Shown here piece by piece: positions 38,229-48,217 of a stretch of 64,000 nt of DNA. This DNA comes from Rubrivivax rivuli (lineage in GTDB: Bacteria > Pseudomonadota > Gammaproteobacteria > Burkholderiales > Burkholderiaceae_C): NCBI RefSeq assembly GCF_004016505.1, contig NZ_SACR01000001.1, positions 434,001-498,000 of the forward strand. Reading direction: 5' to 3'. Numbering within the stretch: the stretch's first letter is position 1; each line of letters opens with the position of its first letter. Position numbers and translations under genes: made by a program. Below the pieces are notes generated by a model. The model was not told the origin of the DNA and ran no database searches. It was given only the letters and a program-made list of their open reading frames with translations.

Positions 38229-40459
38229 GCGGCAGCCTGAAACGCCGCGGCTTCCTCGTCGCCTCGGCCGTGCTGGCCGGCGGCGTGGCCTTCGGCACCT
38301 ACCTCGTGCGCCGCACGCCGGCCAACCCGCTGCTGGAAGGGCAGCGAGAAGGCGAGGCCGTGTTCAACCCCTGGGTGAAGATCGATGCACAGGGCATCAC
38401 GCTGATCGCGCCGCACACCGAGCTGGGGCAGGGCGTGCTGTCGGTGCAGGCTGCGCTCATCGCCGAAGAGCTGGACCTGGCCTGGGGCCAGTTCAGGGTG
38501 GAACCCGGCCCGCCGAGCGCGGCCTACTACAACACCGCCCTGGGCGCCGAGCAGGCGCCCTTCCTGGCCACCGACACCAGCGCGGTGGCCGACGGTGTGC
38601 GCGGCGCCATGGGCGCGCTGTTCAAGGTGCTGGGCCTGCAGCTCACCGGCGGCTCCAGCACCGTGCCCGACAGCTTCGACAAGCTGCGCCGCGCCGGCGC
38701 CGTGGCGCGCGAGACGCTCAAGCTCGCCGCCGCGAAACAGGCCGGCGTGCCCGTGGCCCAGCTGAAGACCGCCGACGGCGCCGTGGTGCTGCCCGACGGC
38801 CGCCGCCTCGCCTACACCGCGTTGGCGGCCGACGCCGCCAAGATCGAGCCCGTGCAAGACGTGGTGCTGCGCGAGCCTGCGCAGTGGCGCCTGATCGGCA
38901 AGCCCATGCAGCGGCTGGACATCGTGGCCAAGTCCACCGGCACGCTGAAGTTCGGCATCGATCTGCGGCCCGAAAGGCTGCTGCACGCCGCCGTGAAGGT
39001 GAACCCGCGCCAGGGCGGCGCGATGCTGCGCGTGGACACGAAGCCCGCCGAAGGCCGGCGCGGCGTGAAGAAGGTGGTGCCGGTGACGGGCGGCATCGCG
39101 GTCATCGCCGACAACACCTGGCGCGCCTTCCAGGCCGTGCAGGCGCTGCAGCCCGAGTGGGGCCCCGCGCCTTACCCGGCCGAGCAGGCCGAACACTGGC
39201 GCGCGGTGGCCGAGTCTTTCGTGCCCGAGCGGCTGGACAAGACCTGGCGCGATGACGGCGCGGTCGACACCGTGTTGAGCGAGCAGTCGCTGAGCGCCGA
39301 GTACCGCGCGCCCTACGTGGCCCACGCGCCGCTGGAGCCGCTGTCGGCCATCTGCCGCTGCACGCCCGAGCGCGTGGACCTCTGGGTGAGCACCCAGGTA
39401 CCGCGTTTCGCGCAGGAGAAGGTGGCGCGCATCACCGGCGTGGACGTGGCCGCGGTGCACGTGCACAACCAGCCCGCCGGCGGCAGCTTCGGCCACCGGC
39501 TGGAGTTCGAGAACATCACGCTGGCCGCCGAGATCGCCCGGCAGATGCCCGGCGTGCCCATCCAGCTGACCTTCAGCCGCGAGGAAGACTTCGCGCACGA
39601 CTTCCCGCGCCAGATCACCATGGCCCGCGGCCGCGGCAGCGTGAAGAACGGGCAGGTCGAGGCGATGGCGCTGGACATCGCCTCGGTCTCGGCCAGCGCG
39701 TCGCAGTTGGCGCGGCTGGGCCAGCCCATGGTCGGGCCCGACCTGCAGATCGCCGCAGGCGCCTGGAACCTGCCCTACCGGTTCCCGCACTTCCGCATGC
39801 GCGCCTACCGCGTGCCCGAGCTGGCGCCCACGAGCTCGTGGCGCTCGGTGGGGGCGTCTTCGGCAGGGTTTTTTGCCGATGGGTTTCTGGATGAACTGAT
39901 CCACGCCGCCGGCGCCGACCCGATGCGTGAACGCCTGCGCCTGGCGCAGGGCACGCCCGCGCAGGCCGTGCTGGAAGCGGTGGCCGAGATGTGCAACTGG
40001 CAGGGCGCGCGCCTGGGCCCGGGGCGCGGGCGCGGCGTGGCCTTCGTCGAATCCTTCGGCGTGCCCTGCGCCCAGGTGGTGGAGGTGGTGCAGACGCCGC
40101 AGGGCCTGCGCATCGCGCACGTGTGGGTGGCGCTGGAGGTGGGGCGTGTCATCGACCCCGTGAACTTCGAGAACCAGGTGCAGGGCGCCGTGGTCTGGGG
40201 CCTGGGCCACGCGATGAATTGCGAGATCACCTACGCCGACGGCCGCGCGCAGCAGACCAACTTCCCGGCCCACACCGGCCTGCGCCTGAACCAGTGCCCG
40301 GCCATCACCGTGCGCGGCCTGGAGCGCCGGCCGCAGGTGCGCGGCGTCGGCGAGCCCCCGGTGCCGCCGGCTGCGCCGGCGCTGGCCAACGCCATCTTCG
40401 CGGCCACGGGGCAGCGGCTGCGCGAGATGCCGTTCGGCAAGCAAGTGACTTTCGCCTGA
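38225..40459 (+). CDS. Molybdenum hydroxylase large subunit (IorB-like), Tat-exported
   Basis: This 744-residue subunit starts with a twin-arginine signal ([19 protein letters not shown]), so the folded cofactor-loaded enzyme is exported to the periplasm, the small subunit probably riding along. It carries the molybdopterin-binding fold of the xanthine dehydrogenase family: [20 protein letters not shown] near the N-terminus, the [12 protein letters not shown] loop and the catalytic Glu in [18 protein letters not shown] near the C-terminus. It hydroxylates an N-heterocycle or oxidises an aldehyde; the substrate cannot be set. No cytochrome c or maturation gene (XdhC-like) lies next to it. Confidence 0.92.
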   Translation: MSGSLKRRGFLVASAVLAGGVAFGTYLVRRTPANPLLEGQREGEAVFNPWVKIDAQGITLIAPHTELGQGVLSVQAALIAEELDLAWGQFRVEPGPPSAAYYNTALGAEQAPFLATDTSAVADGVRGAMGALFKVLGLQLTGGSSTVPDSFDKLRRAGAVARETLKLAAAKQAGVPVAQLKTADGAVVLPDGRRLAYTALAADAAKIEPVQDVVLREPAQWRLIGKPMQRLDIVAKSTGTLKFGIDLRPERLLHAAVKVNPRQGGAMLRVDTKPAEGRRGVKKVVPVTGGIAVIADNTWRAFQAVQALQPEWGPAPYPAEQAEHWRAVAESFVPERLDKTWRDDGAVDTVLSEQSLSAEYRAPYVAHAPLEPLSAICRCTPERVDLWVSTQVPRFAQEKVARITGVDVAAVHVHNQPAGGSFGHRLEFENITLAAEIARQMPGVPIQLTFSREEDFAHDFPRQITMARGRGSVKNGQVEAMALDIASVSASASQLARLGQPMVGPDLQIAAGAWNLPYRFPHFRMRAYRVPELAPTSSWRSVGASSAGFFADGFLDELIHAAGADPMRERLRLAQGTPAQAVLEAVAEMCNWQGARLGPGRGRGVAFVESFGVPCAQVVEVVQTPQGLRIAHVWVALEVGRVIDPVNFENQVQGAVVWGLGHAMNCEITYADGRAQQTNFPAHTGLRLNQCPAITVRGLERRPQVRGVGEPPVPPAAPALANAIFAATGQRLREMPFGKQVTFA

Positions 40460-40582
40460 GCCCCCGCGGGTCTGCGCGGGCAGAACCCACCTCTGGCGGC
40501 CATGGTCTTGATCACTGGGGCCTGTGGCGCAGCACCGTAGACTCGCGCGCCAGGGAGACTGAAACACCAAGGCCGGCCCACG

Positions 40583-41905
40583 ATGCTGACCACCGATTCC
40601 GTGCTGGCGCTGGCGCCTGACGAGGCCTCGGCCAAGGCGGCCCGTGGGCTGGTGGCGCCCTCGAAGTGGCCGCTGCGCGGCGCCGACGAACGCGCCGTCT
40701 GGGGCGAGTGCCAGGGCAGCGGCAGCAAGCCCTACCAGACGCAGGTGGACCTGGCCGGCCCGGCCTTCCGCTGCAGCTGCCCCAGCCGCAAGTTCCCCTG
40801 CAAACACGGCCTGGCGCTGCTGCTGATGAAGGTGGCCGATGGCGCGGCTTTCACGGGCGGCCCGCCGCCGGCCTGGGTGAGCGAATGGCTGGCCACGCGC
40901 GCCGAAAAGGCGCAGAAGCAGGAAGCCCGCGCCGCGGCGGCCACGGCCCAGCCCGACACCCCCGCCGACCCCGAAGCCGCCGCGCGCCGCGAGGCGCAGC
41001 GCTGGCAGCGCATCGACCACGCCGGCGCCGACCTGGCGCGCTGGCTGGCCGATCAACTGCAGCAGGGCCTGGGCGCGCTGAACCCGGCCGCTGTGGCCGC
41101 CTGGGCCACGATGGCCGCGCGCCTGGTGGACGCGCAGGCCCCGGGCCTGGCGCAACGGGTGCGCGACGCCGCCGCGCACATCGGCGAGGCCCCCGAACAC
41201 ACGCTGGCCCGCCTGGGCCTGCTGCAGCTGGCCTGTGAAGGCCTGGCGCGGCGCGGCAGCCTGCCCGCGGCCGAACAGGCCGACCTGCGCACGCTGGTGG
41301 GCTGGCCGCTCGACCGCACGGACGTGCTGGCCCGCGGCACGCCCGTGGCCGACCGCTGGTGCGTGCTGGCGGTGGCGCAGGACGAACGTGAACCCAAGCT
41401 CACCGAGCGCCGCGTCTGGCTGCACGGCCACGCCAGCGGCCGGCGCGCGCTGCTGCTGGAGCACGCCTACGCCGGCAAGGGTTTCGAGCAGGGCTGGGTG
41501 GCTGGCGTGGACGTGGAGGCGACGCTGGTCTTCTACCCCTCGGCCGCGCCGCTGCGCGCACTGTGCGAAGCGCCCCCGGTGCCGTTGGGCGTGGCCACGC
41601 TGCCAGCGCCCGAAGACGAGTGGCAGCGCCTGGCCGAACGCGTGGCCGCGAACCCCTTCGTGCCGCTGCACCCGGTGCTGTGGTGCGACGCCGTGCTGGT
41701 GCAGGCCGGCGGCTGGCAGGCCCTGGCTGGCGGCCGCGCCTTCGCGCTGGCCTTGAACGACGACGAGGCCTGGGCCCTGCAGGCGCGCAGCGGCGGCCAG
41801 CCGCTGCAACTGGCCGGCGAGTGGGACGGCCGCCGCGGCACGCTGCTCACCGCGTGGGCGGCGCCGGGCACACCGCCGCTGTGGCAACGGGGGGCCGCCG
41901 CATGA
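40583..41905 (+). CDS. SWIM zinc-finger protein, first gene of MoxR/vWA cluster
   Basis: This 440-residue protein has a SWIM zinc finger near residues 60-75 (FRCSCPSRKFPCKHGLALLL, pattern CxCx(n)CxH), which binds DNA or protein. The rest is Ala/Trp-rich with no other motif recognised (AHIGEAPEHTLARLGLLQLA, VWLHGHASGRRALL). It is the first gene of a five-gene rightward cluster and overlaps DUF5691 by four bases. SWIM proteins recur beside MoxR-vWA pairs, so a recruitment role is inferred. Confidence 0.88.
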   Translation: MLTTDSVLALAPDEASAKAARGLVAPSKWPLRGADERAVWGECQGSGSKPYQTQVDLAGPAFRCSCPSRKFPCKHGLALLLMKVADGAAFTGGPPPAWVSEWLATRAEKAQKQEARAAAATAQPDTPADPEAAARREAQRWQRIDHAGADLARWLADQLQQGLGALNPAAVAAWATMAARLVDAQAPGLAQRVRDAAAHIGEAPEHTLARLGLLQLACEGLARRGSLPAAEQADLRTLVGWPLDRTDVLARGTPVADRWCVLAVAQDEREPKLTERRVWLHGHASGRRALLLEHAYAGKGFEQGWVAGVDVEATLVFYPSAAPLRALCEAPPVPLGVATLPAPEDEWQRLAERVAANPFVPLHPVLWCDAVLVQAGGWQALAGGRAFALALNDDEAWALQARSGGQPLQLAGEWDGRRGTLLTAWAAPGTPPLWQRGAAA

Positions 41906-43416
41906 GCGCCTGGGCGCCCCTGCTGCCGCCCGCGCTGGTGGGTACCGAACGCCACAGCGGCGCCTGGCCGCCGGCGGGCGGCTGGCCGGCCGAAGTGGGC
42001 GCAGTGCTGCAAGCCGCCAGCGCGGCCCCGGCCCGGGCCACGGGGCTGCTGCGTGCCGCCGGTGTGCTGGCCGTGGTGCAGACCGCCAGCGAGTTCGGCC
42101 AGGCCTGGACAGCGCCGCTGCCCACGGCCGCGCCGGCCGAAACCCAGCCCATCGCGCCTGACGAACCCCTGCTCGGCTGGCTGCTGCGCGAAGGCGTGCC
42201 GCGCGTGCAGCACGAACTGCTGGCCGTGCTGGCCGCGCGCGGGCAGGTGCTGCCCGGGGCCTGGCTGCCCGCGGCGCTGGAGCTGGGCCGGCGCAGCACC
42301 GCGCTGCGCGCGCCCGTGGCCGCCGTGCTGGGTGCCCGCGGCGCCTGGCTGGCCGCGCAACGTGACGATTGGCGCTGGGCCGCCAGCACCGCCACCGCCG
42401 ATGACGGCGAGGCCGCCTGGACCGAAGGCACGCTGGTGCAGCGCAGCGCCTGGCTGCGCCAGCAGCGCAGCCAGGCCCCCGCCGCGGCGCGTGAACGTCT
42501 GGCCGCGGCCTTGCACGAGCTGCCGGCCAACGAACGCGCCGAACTCGTGGCCACGCTCGCCACCGGCCTGAGCGATGCCGACGAAGCGCTGCTCGACACC
42601 CTGTTGCAAGACCGCAGCCGCGAGGTGCGCCAGACCGCCGCAGCGCTGCTGCAGCGCCTGCCGGGCAGCGCCTTTGCGGCGCGCGCCATCGCCACCATCG
42701 AAGCACTGCTGAAGCAGGAACGCGTGCTGCTGCGCAAGCGCTGGCTGATCGAGCCGCCAGCCACCGTGCCCGCCACAGACCCCGCCCGACCCAAGCACGA
42801 GCCGCTGGGCGAACGCGCCTGGTGGCTCTACATGGCGGCGCGCCAGGTGCCGCTGGCCTGGTGGCCGCAGCACCTGGGCCAGACGCCGGCCGAGCTGCTG
42901 CGCTGGGCCGAAAGCACCGACTGGGCCGATGCCCTGCACCGCGCCTGGCGCGACGCCTTGTTCGCTGCGCCCGAGCCCGCGTGGTGCGCCGCCTTCCTGC
43001 GCCACTGGCCGCGCGGCGCCGGCCCCGACCAGCGCGCCGCGGTGCTGGCCCTGCTGCCGCTGCCCGAGCGTGAAGCCCACTGGCAAGCCCAGCTCGACAC
43101 CGACCCACCCTTGCCCGATGCCCTGCTGATGCAACTGGGCGCGGGCTGCCCGAGCCCGCAGCACCTCTCGCTGCCGCTGTCGCAGCGCGTGGCCGCGGGG
43201 CTGTGCCAGCGCCTGGTGCAAGGCCATCTCGCCACCGACTGGCCGCTGCGCGAGAACCTCGCTGACATCACCGGCCTGCTGCACCCGTTGGCCCTGCCGC
43301 CGCTGCGCACGCTGACGCACCACCCCGACGACACGCCCGCCGTGACGGCGCTGCTGCACACGGTGCAGCGCATCGCCACCGCCCGCGGCCTGCTGCACGC
43401 GGCAGGCAGCCCTTGA
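41902..43416 (+). CDS. DUF5691 family protein
   Basis: The 504-residue protein is Leu/Ala/Trp-rich and all-helical in appearance. The segment ELVATLATGLSDADEALLDT, then LLQDRSREVRQTAAALLQRLP, looks like HEAT-type repeats. Its position between a SWIM and a MoxR gene fits DUF5691. The ATG at 41902 overlaps the previous stop (ATGA); the frame is open upstream but only inside the SWIM gene. No catalytic motif is seen. It probably serves as a scaffold or substrate adaptor of the AAA ATPase. Confidence 0.82.
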   Translation: MSAWAPLLPPALVGTERHSGAWPPAGGWPAEVGAVLQAASAAPARATGLLRAAGVLAVVQTASEFGQAWTAPLPTAAPAETQPIAPDEPLLGWLLREGVPRVQHELLAVLAARGQVLPGAWLPAALELGRRSTALRAPVAAVLGARGAWLAAQRDDWRWAASTATADDGEAAWTEGTLVQRSAWLRQQRSQAPAAARERLAAALHELPANERAELVATLATGLSDADEALLDTLLQDRSREVRQTAAALLQRLPGSAFAARAIATIEALLKQERVLLRKRWLIEPPATVPATDPARPKHEPLGERAWWLYMAARQVPLAWWPQHLGQTPAELLRWAESTDWADALHRAWRDALFAAPEPAWCAAFLRHWPRGAGPDQRAAVLALLPLPEREAHWQAQLDTDPPLPDALLMQLGAGCPSPQHLSLPLSQRVAAGLCQRLVQGHLATDWPLRENLADITGLLHPLALPPLRTLTHHPDDTPAVTALLHTVQRIATARGLLHAAGSP

Positions 43417-43426
43417 ACCCGCATCG

Positions 43427-44542
43427 ATGAAAGACACGCCCATGAGTAGCACCAGCCCGGCCAGCACCGCAGTGATGCGCCAACACGCCGAGCAGCAGTT
43501 CGCCGAAGAGCTGGCCGAGCTGGCCAAGCAGGACAACCGCGCCCGCCCAGCGAACTGGCTGCTCTCGCCCTGGGCGGTGCTGCGCTACCTGATGGGCGGC
43601 CGGCTCGACAACGGCTTCGAGGTCAGCGCCAAGTACATCGGCAACGAAAGGCTGATGGAAGTGGCCGTGGCCACGCTGGCCACCGACCGCGCGCTGCTGC
43701 TCTACGGCGTGCCCGGCACGGCCAAGAGCTGGGTGAGCGAACACCTGGCCGCGGCCATCAGCGGCAACTCCACGCTGCTCATCCAGGGCACGGCTGGCAC
43801 CAGCGAAGAACAGCTGCGCTACGGCTGGAACTATGCGCAGCTGCTGGCCCACGGGCCGTCTGAAGCCGCGCTGGTGCCCAGCCCGCTGATGCAGGCCATG
43901 CGCAACGGGCGCATCGCACGCGTGGAAGAGCTCACGCGCATCCCGGCCGACGTGCAGGATTCGCTGATCACGGTGCTGTCGGAGAAGACCCTGCCCATCC
44001 CCGAGCTGGGCAGCGAGGTGCAGGCCGTGGCGGGCTTTTCCGTCATCGCCACGGCGAACAACCGCGACAAGGGCGTCAACGAACTCTCGGCGGCGCTGAA
44101 GCGGCGCTTCAACACCGTGGTGCTGCCGGTGCCAGCCAGCGAAGACGACGAGGTCGCCATCGTCACGAAGCGCGTGGGCGAGATGAGCCGCACGCTGCAG
44201 CTGCCGGCGGAACCGCCGGCGCTGAAGGAGGTGCGGCGCATCGTGCAGATCTTCCGCGAGCTGCGCAACGGCCGCACCGAAGACGGCAAGACGCAGCTGA
44301 AGTCGCCCAGCTCCACGCTGAGCACGGCCGAGGCCATCTCCGTCATCAACAGCGGCCTGGCGCTGGCCGGGCACTTCGGCGACGGCGTGCTGCGTCCGCG
44401 CGACGTGGCCGCCGGCCTGGTGGGCGCGGTGGTGAAAGACCCGGTGCAAGACGCCGTGGTCTGGGCCGAGTACCTGGAGACGGTGGTGAAGGAGCGCAGC
44501 GAGTGGAAGGACCTCTACCGCGCCTGCCGCGAGACGCTGTGA
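43427..44542 (+). CDS. MoxR-type AAA+ ATPase
   Basis: This 371-residue ATPase has Walker A GVPGTAKS (about residues 90-97), a helix-2 insert-like GTAGTSEEQLRYGW, sensor 1 FSVIATANNRDKGV and an arginine-finger region AALKRRFN. The Walker B position reads IARVEELTRIP, with Glu-Glu in place of the usual Asp-Glu. MoxR ATPases usually work with von Willebrand A proteins to remodel or activate targets, and a vWA gene is three genes downstream (46910). A second possible start is the ATG at 43442. A 10-base gap separates it from DUF5682. Confidence 0.92.
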   Translation: MKDTPMSSTSPASTAVMRQHAEQQFAEELAELAKQDNRARPANWLLSPWAVLRYLMGGRLDNGFEVSAKYIGNERLMEVAVATLATDRALLLYGVPGTAKSWVSEHLAAAISGNSTLLIQGTAGTSEEQLRYGWNYAQLLAHGPSEAALVPSPLMQAMRNGRIARVEELTRIPADVQDSLITVLSEKTLPIPELGSEVQAVAGFSVIATANNRDKGVNELSAALKRRFNTVVLPVPASEDDEVAIVTKRVGEMSRTLQLPAEPPALKEVRRIVQIFRELRNGRTEDGKTQLKSPSSTLSTAEAISVINSGLALAGHFGDGVLRPRDVAAGLVGAVVKDPVQDAVVWAEYLETVVKERSEWKDLYRACRETL

Positions 44543-44552
44543 CCTGGCCGGC

Positions 44553-46913
44553 ATGAGCGAAACCCGGCTCTTCGGCATCCGCCACCACGGCCCGGGCTGC
44601 GCGCGCAGCCTGCGCGCGGCCTTCGACGCCTGGGCGCCGACGCTGGTGCTGGTGGAAGGCCCGCCCGAGGCCGACGCGCTGCTGGCGCACGTGCCGGCGC
44701 TGGTGCCGCCGGTGGCCGTGCTGACCCACGCGGTGGACGAGCCGCGGCGCGCCGTCTACCACCCCTTCGCGCGCTTCTCGCCCGAGTGGCAGGCGCTGGC
44801 CTGGGCGGCCGAGCGCGGCGTGGCGCTGCGTTTCATCGACCTGCCGCAGGCCCACCGCCTGGCGCTGCCCGAAGAAGACGACGACGCGCCGGCTGAAGCC
44901 GCCGGCACACCGCGCCGCGACCCGCTGGGCGCGCTGGCCCAGGCCGCCGGCTTCGAAGACGGCGAAGCCTGGTGGAACCAGCAGGTGGAAGAGCGGCACG
45001 AGGCGGCCGGGCTCTTCGAGGCCATCACCGAAGCGATGGTGGCGCTGCGCGAGGCCGAAACCGAGCCCAAGGGCGCTGACGTTCCGACCGACGCCAGCGC
45101 CGAGCCCACCCCCGACATCGACGCCCTGCGCGAAGCCCACATGCGCCAGTGCCTGCGCGCTGCGCGCCGCGAAGACGCCGAACGCATCGCCGTGGTGTGC
45201 GGCGCCTGGCACGTGCCGGCCCTGCGGCTGGACGTGCCCGGCGCGCCCACCGCCAAGGCCGACACCGCGCTGCTCAAGGGGGCCCCCAAGCGCAAGGTGG
45301 CGGCCACCTGGGTGCCCTGGACCTACCGCCACCTGGCGCGCGCCAGCGGCTACGGCGCCGGGGTGCGTTCACCCGGCTGGTACGAGCACCTCTGGGCGAC
45401 TGGCGGTGGCACTGGGGGCCCCGCGGGGGCCACGGGCCGCACCCGCGCCGCCGGCTGGCTGGCGCGCGTGGCCACGCTGATGCGCGAGCGGGATCTCGAT
45501 TGTTCCAGCGGCCACCTCATCGAAGCCACGCGCCTGGCCGAAAGCCTGGCTGCGATGCGCGGCCGCGCGGCCCCGGGCCTGGACGAGCTGAACGAAGCCA
45601 CGCGCGCCGTGCTGACGATGGGCGACGACACCGTGCTGGCTTTCGTGTGCGAGGCCCTGGTCATCGGCGACCGCCTGGGCGAGGTGCCGGCCGACGTGCC
45701 CACCGTGCCGCTGCAGCGCGACCTGGAAGCCCAGCAGAAGACCCTGCGCCTCAAGCCCGAGGCGCTGCAGAAGACGCTGGACCTCGACCTGCGCCAGCCC
45801 GGCGATCTGGCGCGCAGCCGCCTGCTGCACCGGCTGGTGCTGCTCGGCATCCCCTGGGGCACGCTGGCGCGCGTGGGGCAGCGGGCCGGCGCGCCCAGCG
45901 GCGCCCGGGGCAGCTTCCACGAGGTCTGGCAGCTGCAATGGCAGCCCGAGTTCGCGCTGCGCCTCATCGAGGCCAGCCGCTGGGGCCAGACGCTGGAGCA
46001 GGCGGCCACGGCCTGCATCCATGAACGCTGCCCCACGCTGCCGGGCCTGGCCGAACTCTCGAAGTGTGTGGACGACGCGCTGCTGGCCGACCTGCCTGCC
46101 GCCGTGCAGGCCGCCACGCACACGCTGCAAGACCGCGCCGCGCTCAGCGGCGACGTGCCGCAGCTGCTGGCGGCGCTGCCGGCGCTGGCCAACGTCTTCC
46201 GCTACGGCAACGTGCGCCAGACCGACGCCACGCTGGTGGCCGGCGTGCTGGACGGCCTGGTGCAGCGCGCCGCCATCGGCCTGCCGCTGGCCGCGCAGGC
46301 GCTGGACGAAGAAGCCGCTGGCGCCCTGCGTGAACACCTGCTGGCCGCCCACGGCGCGCTGCGCCTGCGCGAGGCCCCCGCCGACGCAGCCACCGCGGCC
46401 ACTGCCGACGACGACAGCGCCACGCCCGAAGACGCCACCCCGCTGGCCGCCTGGCGCCACGCGCTGCAGCAGCTGGCCGACAGCCCCAGCGCCCACCCGC
46501 TGCTGCAGGGCCTGACGCTGCGCCTGCTGCTGGACGAAGGCCAGCGCGCGCCGGCCGCGGCGGCGCAGGCGATGTCACTGCACCTCTCGGCCGGCAGCGA
46601 GCCGGCCGAAGCGGCGGCCTGGCTGGACGGTTTTCTCAACCGCAACGCCACGCTGCTGCTGCACGACGCCACCGTCTGGCAGCTGCTGGACGCCTGGCTG
46701 GCGGGCTTGAGCGACGCGCACTTCCTGCGCGTGCTGCCGCTGGTGCGGCGTTGCTTCTCGGCCTTCGGCCCCGGCGAGCGGCGCGACCTGGGGGCCCGCG
46801 CGCGCCAAGGCGTGGCCACCATCACACCGGCCACCGTGGCGCCGGATTGGCCGGCCGACAAGGCTGCCCTGCCGCTGCCCTGGCTGCGGCGTTGGTTGGG
46901 GGTGGCGGCATGA
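44553..46913 (+). CDS. DUF5682 family protein
   Basis: This 786-residue protein begins with FGIRHHGPGCARSLR and continues VLVEGPPEADALL, then about 190 residues later RIAVVCGAWHVPAL. The order His...Glu-Gly-Pro...Gly-x-x-His resembles the EreA/ChaN/TraB group of hydrolase-like folds, an inference from motif spacing. The C-terminal half is helical and Leu-rich without known motifs. It is coupled to the vWA gene (4-base overlap) and follows MoxR by 10 bases. If the N-terminal domain is an enzyme, it may be the effector of the cluster. Confidence 0.85.
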   Translation: MSETRLFGIRHHGPGCARSLRAAFDAWAPTLVLVEGPPEADALLAHVPALVPPVAVLTHAVDEPRRAVYHPFARFSPEWQALAWAAERGVALRFIDLPQAHRLALPEEDDDAPAEAAGTPRRDPLGALAQAAGFEDGEAWWNQQVEERHEAAGLFEAITEAMVALREAETEPKGADVPTDASAEPTPDIDALREAHMRQCLRAARREDAERIAVVCGAWHVPALRLDVPGAPTAKADTALLKGAPKRKVAATWVPWTYRHLARASGYGAGVRSPGWYEHLWATGGGTGGPAGATGRTRAAGWLARVATLMRERDLDCSSGHLIEATRLAESLAAMRGRAAPGLDELNEATRAVLTMGDDTVLAFVCEALVIGDRLGEVPADVPTVPLQRDLEAQQKTLRLKPEALQKTLDLDLRQPGDLARSRLLHRLVLLGIPWGTLARVGQRAGAPSGARGSFHEVWQLQWQPEFALRLIEASRWGQTLEQAATACIHERCPTLPGLAELSKCVDDALLADLPAAVQAATHTLQDRAALSGDVPQLLAALPALANVFRYGNVRQTDATLVAGVLDGLVQRAAIGLPLAAQALDEEAAGALREHLLAAHGALRLREAPADAATAATADDDSATPEDATPLAAWRHALQQLADSPSAHPLLQGLTLRLLLDEGQRAPAAAAQAMSLHLSAGSEPAEAAAWLDGFLNRNATLLLHDATVWQLLDAWLAGLSDAHFLRVLPLVRRCFSAFGPGERRDLGARARQGVATITPATVAPDWPADKAALPLPWLRRWLGVAA

Positions 46914-48157
46914 GCTCAGACATGACAGACCTCACGCCAGCGCCCGAAGACCGCGCCCCGGCCGAGCCCGTGCGCGTGGACGACGCCACCCGCCTGCGCC
47001 GCTGGCGCCTGGCCCTGGGCGGCGAGGCCGAAGCCGCCTGCGGCGCACCGCTGGGCGCCGAGGCCGACATCGACCAGGCCCTGGCCGCGCTGTACGAAGC
47101 CGATGGCAACGGCGGCCTGGGGCCTGACCGGCGCGGCGGCCGCGGCGCCTCGCGCCCGGGCGTGGCGCGCTGGCTGGGCGACATCCGCCGCTACTTCCCT
47201 TCGCAAGTGGTGCAGGTGATGCAGCGCGACGCGCTGGAACGCCTGAACCTGCGCGACATGCTGCTGCAGCCCGAGATGCTGCAAGCCGCGCAGCCCGACG
47301 TGCACCTGGTGGCGCAGCTGGTGGCGCTGAGCAGCGTGATCCCGGCCAAGACCCGCGACACCGCGCGCGCCGTGGTGCGGCGCGTGGTCGACGAGCTGAT
47401 GCAGCGGCTGGACGAGCCCTTGCGCAGCGCCGTGACGGGCGCGCTCGACCGCAGCCAGCGCAACCGCCGCCCGCGCCATGCCGAGATCGACTGGCACCGC
47501 ACCATCCGCGCCAACCTGCGCCACTGGCAGCCCGAGTACCGCACCGTGGTGCCGCAGGTGCTGCACGGCTACGGCCGCAAGGCGCGCCGGCCGCAGCGCG
47601 AGGTGGTGCTGTGCATCGACCAGAGCGGCTCGATGGCGCAGTCGGTGGTCTACGCCAGCATCTGCGGCGCGGTGATGGCCAGCCTGCCGGCCGTGAGCAC
47701 GAAGCTGGTGGTCTTCGACACCGCGGTGGTCGACCTGACCGAGAAGCTCGACGACCCGGTGGAGCTGCTCTTCGGCGTGCAGCTCGGTGGCGGCACCGAC
47801 ATCAACGGCGCGGTGGGCTACTGCCAGACGCTGATCCGCGAACCGCGCAACACCATCCTCGTGCTGATCTCCGACCTCTTCGAGGGCGGCGTGGCGCCGC
47901 AGCTGCTGCGCCGCGCGGCCGAGCTGGTGGAAAGCGGGGTGCAGTTCATCACGCTGCTGGCGCTGTCGGACGAAGGCGCACCGGCCTACGACCGCGAACT
48001 CGCCGCGCAGCTGGCCGCTTTGGGCGTGCCCAGCTTCGCGTGCACGCCCGATGCCTTCCCGGCGCTGATGGCCGCGGCCATCCGCCGCGAAGACGTCAAC
48101 GCCTGGGCGGCCGGGCGCGGGCTGGTGGCGACACGGCCTGGAGAGCCCCCACGGTGA
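46910..48157 (+). CDS. von Willebrand factor A domain protein
   Basis: This 415-residue protein has a C-terminal vWA domain with the complete metal site: DQSGSM (about residues 240-245), Thr in GGGTDINGA, and Asp in LISDLFEGG. The N-terminal half is helical and conserved in character (YFPSQVVQVMQRDALERLNL). It is the expected partner of the MoxR ATPase. The ATG overlaps the DUF5682 stop. It ends the cluster, 60 bases before a convergent Crp-type gene; no clear terminator is seen there. Confidence 0.93.
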   Translation: MSSDMTDLTPAPEDRAPAEPVRVDDATRLRRWRLALGGEAEAACGAPLGAEADIDQALAALYEADGNGGLGPDRRGGRGASRPGVARWLGDIRRYFPSQVVQVMQRDALERLNLRDMLLQPEMLQAAQPDVHLVAQLVALSSVIPAKTRDTARAVVRRVVDELMQRLDEPLRSAVTGALDRSQRNRRPRHAEIDWHRTIRANLRHWQPEYRTVVPQVLHGYGRKARRPQREVVLCIDQSGSMAQSVVYASICGAVMASLPAVSTKLVVFDTAVVDLTEKLDDPVELLFGVQLGGGTDINGAVGYCQTLIREPRNTILVLISDLFEGGVAPQLLRRAAELVESGVQFITLLALSDEGAPAYDRELAAQLAALGVPSFACTPDAFPALMAAAIRREDVNAWAAGRGLVATRPGEPPR

Positions 48158-48217
48158 GGCAGGCGTCGATCACCTGGCCGGTGCGCTTCGCCCGAGTGCG
48201 CGAGCACCCGGCCGGCC

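Noticed and set aside
38141..43108. A 1655-codon open frame on the minus strand
   Set aside because: It lies antisense to the molybdenum hydroxylase, SWIM and DUF5691 genes, all of which match families. Its translation is Arg/Gly/Ala/His-rich with no domain; long antisense frames are expected at this GC content.
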